From contig NW_026622930.1 of NCBI RefSeq assembly GCF_023065955.2, positions 21,615,449 to 21,679,448 on the forward strand: a DNA stretch of 64,000 nt, read 5' to 3'. This DNA comes from Ursus arctos (lineage: Eukaryota > Chordata > Mammalia > Carnivora > Ursidae). Under the pieces are notes generated by a model, which was not told the origin of the DNA, ran no database searches, and was given only the letters and a program-made list of their open reading frames with translations. Position 1 is the stretch's first letter. Every line of letters starts with the position of its first letter. Position numbers and translations under genes: made by a program. This document shows, piece after piece, positions 55,730 through 64,000 of the stretch.

Positions 55730-58515
55730 CCCATTATAGAGAACTCAATGGAGATTTTGTTTGAACACCAAAATCATGATCCATTTATTAGTTAAGGCTC
55801 ACCTAAATTCAAGAGTTTCTGTTTTTATAGTCCTTAAATGTTAAAACTTTGTAAATAAGATACTTAATTCCGATGGGTTAAGGAAGTCAAAGAAGTCATG
55901 TATGGGGTTTTTAAAAACATAGCATTTGGTGCAAACTCTTACGTAACTAATTGTAATGAGAATAATAGAAGTGTGATTTTAATTTAATCACAGATCCTTT
56001 TTCACTCAGGAACAGGTTTTCATTATCAATCTGGCTACTTTTGTTCCATGTGGACACTCTCTGTATCTTTAGTCATTTTCTGTTGGGTTCATCTCTCTAA
56101 ATATTGGTTTAGATAACACTAATTCGTGTTCAGTTTCATATGCACAACTTTCTGCCTTAATCATGGTTACTACTCTGTTGCCTTCCCTTGGTTTCTGTCT
56201 TTGCGTGAATACACATGCCAGGCACTGCATGAATTATCTCATAGTAAAAACCTATAATATATTCATATATTTCCTGCTGCCCTTTCAGGGCATTAGGCTA
56301 ATCTATATTTTCCTAGCTCCTGAAACAGTCTCACCTAACCTCTCTAGCACTGCTTCTCAAGGCTGCTCTCTCTCTGGCATTCTGCCCTTCACGACAGGAC
56401 TGAAGAGCCCAGTGCTCTCGAACAGTGGTTCTCAGTGTACCACTGTTATTTATGAACTATTAGCAACTGTACTTGCTAATGGATAAAGTACCAAGAATTG
56501 AAAATAATTCCCTATAAAAAAAATACTAATGAGAGAAGTCTAAAACGGAATGTGGAATTAGGTACACAGAGGAGGATTGCACTTCTTATCAAAGAAGAAA
56601 TAGAATTCATAGCCCACCAATTCAATCCTTAATGGAATTATTTCAAGATAGTGAAGAGAAATCAGAATTTTAAAATTATCCAAGTTAAGCTGGAAACAAT
56701 GGTACATATGATGCTTTAGAGGTTTAGGAAGAAGAAAATGCACATGATCTTTCAGTGCTTTTCTCTGTTCTATTGACTTCAACAGTTACTAGCCTTTACA
56801 GTTTCAAAAAAATTGTGCTTTTCAGAAGTGATGAGGATAATATTCTTGATATTTTAATAAATATAAATAAATTCTTAAATTTCTTCCAAGTTTATTTTTG
56901 CATAACTGAATTTTGTCATATAAAGGTGATTTTTGTTCTATATAATTGACTACCACCTTAAAAAGTATAAAATAATTTAAAAACTGCATCATATTTTACA
57001 TTCAATGAACATAATCATCGTGAATAAACTTATGTATAGTAATGTATTTTGATTTATGTCTCTGAAGCCTAATTTCAATGAAAATATTAAATTAGAGTAG
57101 ATTCAAGGACAGCCATATAAGAATTATTCTCACTCATTTTCTGGAATATTCTTTTGAATGACAGAGAAAGAAGTGGAGTTACAGATGAAACATGCATAGC
57201 ATGAATATACTCATAGTAGTATATTATTTTAGTGTGGGTCTTATAAAAAAACAAGCAAAAGAAAAACCTGCTGAGGACCTCTAGCGAAAGGACTCTGGAT
57301 ACTTGCAAAACTCCAGGGCGCCTCCTTGGTTCTCGTCCCAGCCATCTGTTTTCACCCTTGGCCTCCAGCAATCCCTCCTGCCTCTGTCCCTCCTCCTCTC
57401 AGCAGTATCTGTGAATGGTTTTCTCTTGTTCTCTTGCTTTGTAAAGGAAGGGAGAGCTTCTCTGCAGACTGCTCCGGAAAGACTGTAGGTACCACCCACA
57501 TCTGTGATGCTACCAGTATGGCTTACCAGAGATTCATCCATCTCCTGGAGCTGGGACGGATGGCAAACCATCTCCTCCAGAGGCCACAGTACCAATTCAA
57601 TAGACAGTTGCAGAATTAAATGAAAGCCAAAATCACTGGCAAATTTGTAATTTACTTTACAACTGTAGCTAGCCCAGAAGAAAACAAGAGACTTTTCAGC
57701 ACTTTCAAATCCCATCATTCCTTCCCTGTGCCACCAATCATGGCTAGCCAGGCCTCCTAAAGAGTCACCCTAGCATTTTATAGGAGGAGTGATTATCCCT
57801 TGCCGGCAGCGCTAAGCCATTTAAGATTTCTCTCCAGGTCTTTACGCACAGCCTGGTCTCCAACAGTGTGTCAGAGAATAGTGGTCTCAGATTAAATTTT
57901 TAACTTCACAATTAAAGAGAAATAGAACCTTTGAAATACAGCAATAAAATGCAGAGTGAAGTGTGTGACTTCCCAGTGCAATGAGCGAGCCCCTACACCT
58001 TGCCTTTCTCTCTGAGAGACTTGGGACAAACCCTGCCCAGCCTTCCTGGCTCTTGTATTATGTATTCTGTATGTATTTTCCAGACTCGGTGTGAAGTATG
58101 CTAATTTCCCATGTTTCTTTGTCCGTGCCCCCAAGTCAATTCCCATGTGTGGATTTTGTGTTTAGGAGAAAATCCTTCAAGAGCATGGACTTTCAATGTC
58201 CTCTTTTATTTCTCAGGGCACTTCAGCTACTGCATACTGAGTAGATGGTCAGAAACCGCTTGTTAGCCAACTTACTTACAGGCCCCTGCTGTGCACGGGG
58301 TAGGTACTTGGTAAATACTCTTGACTGCCTGCCTGACTTTTGAGGCTAATTATTCTTTTACATCTCACGTTAAGTCTCCCCCACTTCCTGTGAAACTACA
58401 ACCTTGATGCAAGGATGCACACCTTCAGGCATTCCACCACGTAAGAAAGAAGCAACTAAACTGGGGAAGTCTTGCAAACGTGAACTTACCATGTTGTTTA
58501 CTTTATATTTGAAGG
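55730..58515. other. Repeat-poor tract, with a GC-richer block at 57290-57720
   Basis: No repeat family is clear. The block at 57290-57720 is GC-rich relative to its surroundings and open for 145 codons on the minus strand (57281-57718), with further frames on the plus strand. I recognise no domain. It could be a non-coding exon, a conserved element or chance. Confidence 0.4.
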
Positions 58516-58519
58516 TGGG

Positions 58520-58600
58520 AGCCACAGATTGTTCAATGTGCAATAGTCACACAGTGTCGGGTATGTAGAAGAATTTCAATAAATAGCTGATATTTTGCTG
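58520..58600 (+). repeat. MIR or L2 3' tail trace
   Basis: CAGTGTCGGGTATGTAGAAG and TCAATAAATAGCTGATATT resemble the MIR 3' end. Confidence 0.45.
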
Positions 58601-58622
58601 GATTGAAAATTTCACAGTGCCT

Positions 58623-58628
<6 letters not shown>

Positions 58629-58657
<29 letters not shown>
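58629..58657. repeat. (AT)n microsatellite, about 14 units
   Basis: Perfect AT dinucleotide run. Confidence 0.97.
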
Positions 58658-58659
<2 letters not shown>

Positions 58660-60245
58660 CATGTGAGTGTTTGTAAATACCCAGTAAAGCATCTCTTCTC
58701 TGTCTTTGCCTTTTTGAGAGTCACACTGAGAACAGACGATTCAAATGTGAGAAGCTTAACCTCAATCAAAACTTTTAACATCGTTTTGTATATAATGGTG
58801 ATTGGGCTGGGTAAGGGACATTGCAAGTCACTCTTTCCCTTATTTTCTACTTCTCTACTACTTTTGAAATAAAATAATTACACAATTTACATGACGTCAC
58901 CTAAAAGTTCAGTTATGTCTTCAGTACATGGATTCATAATGTCGTTACACTGTTACATAGTCTGTATCTGTTTAGTAGAGACCCAACAGCTTCAATCTAG
59001 TGAATACATACAATTAAACACCTGTATTAAAGTGTGCTTTTAAAACACTTTAAAAAATCCTCTGCACATAGCTTCCTGTTGAAAAACAGTGTTATTTTCT
59101 GATGTGTGCTGGGTTATAGTAGCTGGAGTGCTTTTATACACACTCTCTCCCATCCTCATAGACTGGAATCTCTGAGACTTTGGGACACTCTGCGGACTTG
59201 GCCGGGAGAAAGTTCTTGCCTATTCAGTTTTTGCCACTGCCTTTGGCACCTACAAGCCTCCTTCCTCTTCCCCTCCTGGGTTTCTGTATAATAAGTGTGT
59301 CTGGGTTTCTGTTGCACGGAACGTCCCAGAGCAAGAGACTCTGGGCCAGTCAAACAAAGGCAGGATTTCATTCACCTGGCACGCTGACCCCTTGGATCCT
59401 GGCTGGAAACTGGGCACCGGGGCTCCAGGGCTGAGAGCAGTGCCTTACATAAGTCCCAGTGCAAGCAGCTGCTGCCTGCCCCATCTGCGACAAGGGAGCT
59501 GTTCTCTCACACTAGCCCGTGGATTTCTCATTGTTGGCCAACATACGTCTCCCTAATTCAAAAAATCCACTGTCTTCTGCCAATAGGCTCCTCAGTGTCC
59601 CTATACTCATATCTTGACTCAAATAGGAGAGGAAAATGTACATGTTAATAGATTAATTAACAATTGGCAAAACTCCCTTAATAATCTTCTCACACTTTTT
59701 CTCTTCGGTGCAGCTGTGGCATGGTTAAAACAGCAACAGGACAGGTTTCCTAGGAGTGTCCTAGATCCCATATCCTGTGCTGTGTATGCATTCTCGGGGG
59801 ACCCCTGAGATACCAGAATGAGAGCCATGTGAGCCCAGCCAGGATTCACTAGTAAGCTGCAATCCTTGAACCTGAGGGGGAAAAAAAATGAGATTTTAAA
59901 CAGTTGTTCCGATTACTGGTCATACGGATTGTATGACCAAATCCCCTCACCAGCCCCCTGAGTAGTTGGCTATGTAAGGTACATCCCCCAAGGCCTTCTG
60001 GAAAGCTGATGCCCATCTCCACTCTTGTATGTTCCCAGGCATAAGCAAAGTGGAAGCAAAAGGACTCTTCTTGCCACCTGTAGAGGGAACAGCCACACCA
60101 GTCAGACCCTCCCAATACTTTTTCACGTGCTGGAGTCTGAGTCTTTTCTTCTTGGAAACTGTGAAACTCCTTTTATAAACAAAACAAAATAAAAATAATT
60201 TAGGGTTGAGTCTCTTACCAGGAAGGGCGATGAATCAATCCTCTT
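58660..60245. other. Repeat-free tract, GC-richer at 59150-59500
   Basis: Several short overlapping frames on both strands, none with a recognised domain. The 59150-59500 block is richer in G and C than its flanks and has no recognised repeat. An untranslated exon or regulatory block is possible but not shown. Confidence 0.4.
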
Positions 60246-60260
60246 AGAGAATTAGTTCTT

Positions 60261-60465
60261 TTTTTAAAAAAAATATTTTATTTATTTATTTATTTGACAG
60301 AGAGAGACAGCCAGCGAGAGAGGGAACACAAGCAGGGGGAGTGGGAGAGGAAGAAGCAGGCTCCCAGCAGAGCAGGGAGCCCGATGTGGGGCTTGATCCC
60401 AGGACCCTGGGATCCCACCCTGAGCCGAAGGCAGATGCTTAACAACTGAGCCACCAAGGCGCCCC
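60261..60465 (-). mobile_element. CAN-SINE (young arctoid subfamily, best preserved copy)
   Basis: Reversed element with (TTTA)n, AGACAGCCAGCGAGAGAGGG, GGGGAGTGGGAGAGGAAGAA, GCAGGCTCCCAGCAGAG and the head AACTGAGCCACCAAGGCGCC. A perfect 14-bp target-site duplication GAGAATTAGTTCTT lies at 60247-60260 and 60466-60479. The low divergence suggests a recent insertion. Confidence 0.96.
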
Positions 60466-60479
60466 GAGAATTAGTTCTT

Positions 60480-62500
60480 AAAAGAAAAAAATGTGTATGT
60501 ATAATGTTTCACATTCACAGCAAAAGGTTTATATTCATCAGCTGCTTGCTGTTTTTTATTTTGGCTGTTGTTCATAGGCCATCGCAGTTTGTATATGTAA
60601 TTTCAACACCCTGAATCCCACTTTTCAGGTGGATAACCTAGTCATGTGGTTTTGCCTCCTGCTGTGGACTGAACTTTTTAGCCTGACTAACATTGACACC
60701 TGCTCCATCAGGCAGGTCAACTGGTTCAGAATTATTCTCTCTGCCAATAGGCAGCTGAGTGAACTTGACCTTTACCTTTAGGTTGAGTTTGGCTTGACCT
60801 TTACATTTTATGTTCCTGATTTGGGAATGGGCATTGAAGTCAAGGGTGAATGAATGACATGGTGACTTATTTCCCGAGAAGTTTGCTCTTTCTTGGGAAT
60901 TAAAGTTGGGGGTGGGGGGAACCCACATAATTCCAGATTGGAGATCCAAAGAGATCAGATCAGTTTGCCGTGCTGGGAGAGGGTGGAGCAGGTCTCTGTT
61001 GGTGATACCCACTCACAGTTCACATGTCTTTGATACTAATTAGCAAGCCAGTGGGTAAGGTGTCTGTGCTATGTTTAGAAAGCTTCTTCATTGTTAATTT
61101 CCCTTATTTCCACAAACACAAAGTTTGTTTCCAAGGAGAATGGCTCAGTGATTATCTGTTGGTGTGTGTGTATACAGGAGGAGGAGAATAAAACCTCAAG
61201 TAAGAAGAGGGCATCTTCTTGTGCTTGGAGTGCATATAGACTTTGAATGGTAAAATTTATTCCTCCGTCTCTGGAAAAGGAACAAGGTGGCCCTTTTCAG
61301 GCCACTGGGTGAGGTGCAGTCTAAAAATAAGAAGACTTTGAAGGGGAATGCTGCAATTGGGCCAAGAATCATGAGCTCAGGGATTGGCTTTTGGAGTCAC
61401 CAAATACTCCCTTGGGACTCTAATGTTACCCATCTTGAGAGTAGAGGTGACCCACTATTTGCACAGTTCCAGCCCTGGTCATATTTTTGACTGTCTTCAT
61501 TGTGGCCTTTGGAGTGCCTCGCTGTTCTCTCCACATTCTTGCTTTCTGTCTCTGTTACAGCAGTGGGCGTCAGCTACTAAAAAAAAAAAAAAAAAAGTTA
61601 CCGCTTTGGGAAGTGGGGAGTGTGGGCGAAAAGTCACTTCCTCAGGTAAACAGAGAAATATGGGAGGGGAAGAACTATGGAATTTGGGTGAGGAAAAAGA
61701 AAGAAAATAAGTTTATTCTAGTCCCCTGGGAGCTAAATTTGACAGACTCCTGACTTAATAAGGAAACCCAAGCCTCCCAATACTCAATATTATGTACATA
61801 AAAGAGAATAGTGTCTTAGGGAGAGGCCTTTCTGCGAACTTCATGTAGGACAATTTGGCTCTTCTTGATTTAGTATTTTCCATATTTCCTTGTCCAAGTG
61901 GATTCCTCATAAAAGGAAGGATTTTGAAAATGGAAAGAGCTCCTCTTTCTCTCTGCTATCTATGTGAAGGCCATAGATTGATGACTTTAGACCCTGGAGA
62001 TGACAGGTAACGCTGAAGTAAGTGAATACCTTTATAAGAAGTCCAAAAATATCTAGTGAAATACACAGAAAAGCTTGTTTAATCTGCGGCTTCCCCACAT
62101 AGCTTCTAGGTAATGAGATCAATCTTACGCTGAGGGGAATTGGTGGGACTCTTACGTCCTAGGATGTTTGAGCAAATAGATCTGTGACCCGAACAAGAGC
62201 AGAGTCACAGGATGATGACAGAAATGGTCAGAGGAGATCATGTGCACCAAGGGCTGTCAACTGCCTTGCTTTCTTCTGCTCTTTGGTCCCAAAAATTGGA
62301 TTAAAAAAAAAAAACTTGGCCACAATTCATGGGAAGTGTGGAACTTTATTTTGGCTGTGACCCCAAGGAAGGTATTCATAAGTAAATCATTAATCCAGTC
62401 CAGGCACAAATACACACACTGTCACGTTCTGACTCTTGATGTCCCTTGACCGCTTGGAGAATCTTCATGAACCTCAGTGCCTGCTACAATGGCAGTGAGA
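60480..62500. other. Unassigned sequence
   Basis: The 124-codon minus-strand frame at 60638-61012 has no recognised domain. An A18 homopolymer lies at 61579-61596. No repeat family is clear. Confidence 0.4.
61579..61596. repeat. A18 homopolymer
   Basis: Eighteen consecutive A residues. The upstream sequence does not look like a SINE or a recognised retrocopy. Confidence 0.95.
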
Positions 62501-62504
62501 ATTA

Positions 62505-62760
62505 ATGACTTGCATGAGTACGGTTTATCAATTTGTTAAGTGCTTTCTTATTCATCACTTTATTTCAAGCCTCATAACAACCTTTTGAAATAGAGAATGA
62601 ATATTTTGTTAGTCTCATTTTTTAAGGGAAGGAGATGAAAGTATCTGGAAGTTAATTAATTGACTTGCCAAACATATTGATGATGGGGAATAGCAGAATC
62701 AGGGCCAGACTCCAGGTTTCTTGATCCCTAGTCCAATGACTTCCTATCAATTCTTAGGAG
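62505..62760 (-). repeat. MIR remnant, near full length
   Basis: Reversed MIR: TTGTTAAGTGCTTTCTTATT, AGCCTCATAACAACCTTTTG, TTAAGGGAAGGAGATGAAAG and CCTAGTCCAATGACTTCC. Confidence 0.8.
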
Positions 62761-62834
62761 CAACAGTGGCTAAGTCAGGGAAGAAGTATCCAAATCCTCT
62801 AGAGAGCTCTATTACACAGGCTTCTCAGGTCCCA

Positions 62835-63412
62835 CATACAGAAAACTCAGCTCAACTTGTCTTAAGGGAAAAGAGGGAATTCATTTGTTCATATAACTGA
62901 GGAGTCTGGGAGGACTGGTTGATATAGCTGGGTCCAAATCCTCAGATATCTTGTCTGAAATATGTTATGTCAAATCATAATATTCTGGTTTGAGAAAAGA
63001 ACTCTGAGAAAAGAACACATTTTTCTTCTGTGTGTGTTTAATTCTTAGGCAAGCTCTCCCTCTGTAGTATAAAGATAGACAATAGCAGCTCTCAACCTTA
63101 AAATCTTCCAGTTAAGCAGTATCAGTGAAAGCAAATCCTCTTTTCTTCAATGGTTACAGCCAAAATCCTAAGGTTGATTTTTATTGGTCTGGTTTGGGTC
63201 ATGTGCCAGGAAATGTGATGTCTGCTAGCACAGTCCTGGTTCATGGGCTTTCCATCAAGATAGGGATGGCACAGCTCTAACAACATAAATCCAGAATGGA
63301 GGAACAGTGGCTTCTCAAAGGAAAGTTAGGATGCTGTTTTCAGAAGGAAGAATAGATGCTTGGCAGGGGAACAAAACAAAACAAAACAAAACAAAACAAA
63401 AACCAAAAAAAT
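62835..63412 (+). repeat. Old dispersed mammalian repeat, family not named
   Basis: Segments such as GAGGGAATTCATTTGTTCAT, CTTAGGCAAGCTCTCCCTC, GTTTGGGTCATGTGCCAGG and TTCTCAAAGGAAAGTTAGG follow the order of an abundant placental repeat that I recognise as dispersed but cannot name with confidence (possibly an L1 3' UTR). Partial copies occur at about 2805-2900 and 36880-37130. It ends in an (ACAAA)n run. Confidence 0.45.
63371..63402. repeat. (ACAAA)n simple repeat
   Basis: Six ACAAA units followed by AAACC. Confidence 0.95.
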
Positions 63413-63679
63413 AGCTAGAGGAGCTATTTCCAACCCACATATCTGGCCCAACCTCCTTACTGGGAAAGGCTTGAGGAGCCGGTGGTGATGTCTTTGCATG
63501 ACAAGCACCACAGTAGTCTCTCTACTTCCTCTTCTTTCTCCAGGCCACCAATAGACACCCTCATATCATGCTATTCCTCAGTTGACTCATTTGTCTAGAA
63601 TATTCTTTTCTTCTTATCCCCTGTACTTGACTTACTCAACTTTTAAACTTTAATTCAGATGACACCTGAGATAGAATGC

Positions 63680-64000
63680 TGTTATGGACAGAATATATAC
63701 GCCCCCCCCAACCCCCCCCCCCCCACAAAATTCGTATGTTGAAGCCCTAACTCCCAAAGCGATGGTAAATAGGTTTAAATGAGGTCATGAGGGTAGGGCT
63801 CCCATGATGGGATTAGTGTCCTCATAAGGAGAGGAAGAGACCAGAGTTTGTGTTCTTTTGCTTTTTCACGCTGGCTCTCTCTGTCATATAAAGACACACC
63901 AGAAGGTGGCTGCCTGCGTGCTAGAAAGAGGGCTCTCACCGGAACCCTTCCATGCTGGCACCTTGATTTTGGACTTCTTGTCTCCAGAACTGTGGGAAAA
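63680..64000 (+). mobile_element. MLT1A-like LTR (ERVL-MaLR), cut by the window edge
   Basis: Begins TGTTATGGACAGAATATATA, then an expanded C run (63702-63724), AAAATTCGTATGTTGAAGCC, GGGATTAGTGTCCTCATAAG, AGAGGGCTCTCACCGGAACC and TTGATTTTGGACTTCTTGTC. It ends at the window border within the 3' portion (AGAACTGTGGGAAAA), so the LTR is incomplete here. It lies opposite in orientation to the MLT1A-like LTR at 24894. Confidence 0.9.

Noticed and set aside
60638..61012. 124-codon minus-strand open frame
   Set aside because: No domain and no neighbouring exon-like structure.

Overview
The window is 64 kb of AT-rich, gene-poor mammalian nuclear DNA, either a gene desert or the inside of a very large intron. 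The lineage is read from its interspersed repeats. It carries several tRNA-derived carnivore SINEs (CAN-SINE/SINEC type). Three of them (2976-3174, 49360-49556, 60261-60465) belong to a young subfamily whose middle section I associate with bears and giant panda (SINEC1_AMe-like). A caniform carnivoran, probably a bear, is therefore the best inference, though pinnipeds or other arctoids are not excluded. The rest of the repeat load is the usual placental set: MIR, L2, old L1M, MLT1 and MLT2 LTRs, and MER5-type DNA transposon remnants.

I found no protein-coding gene. The longest open frames are 163, 167 and 145 codons. The 163-codon one is a decayed L2 reverse-transcriptase remnant, and the others have no recognisable domain. 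I saw no CpG island, rRNA, real tRNA gene, CRISPR array, operon or prokaryotic feature.

Layout. 0-9 kb: MIR pair, L2, MER5-like elements, a young SINE with a 17-bp target-site duplication, an L1M 3' end split by another SINE, a decayed L2, and a double SINE. 9-24 kb: AT-rich, with a HAL1/L1-like remnant, an L1 3' end, microsatellites, several MIRs and long repeat-free stretches. The tract at 15.48-16.13 kb is the best candidate conserved regulatory element. 24-28 kb: the densest repeat cluster, with MIRs, an L1M tail and two minus-strand L2s each interrupted by an MLT1-type LTR. 28-43 kb: repeat-free tracts alternating with L2 tails, an unidentified LTR-like block (33.3-33.96 kb), an MLT2 LTR split by a SINE, an MLT1J-like LTR, an MLT1 LTR, and an L2 split by a 5'-truncated L1. 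43-64 kb: mostly single-copy sequence with scattered L2, MIR and SINE copies, a long (AC)n tract, a dispersed old repeat and the start of an MLT1 LTR at the right edge.

The sequence shows no gene system working together. What can be read is a history of nested insertions (L2, then LTRs, then L1, then SINEs) and some candidate regulatory tracts that only comparative alignment can test. No novel biological system could be supported. All repeat family names come from remembered consensus features, not from a search.
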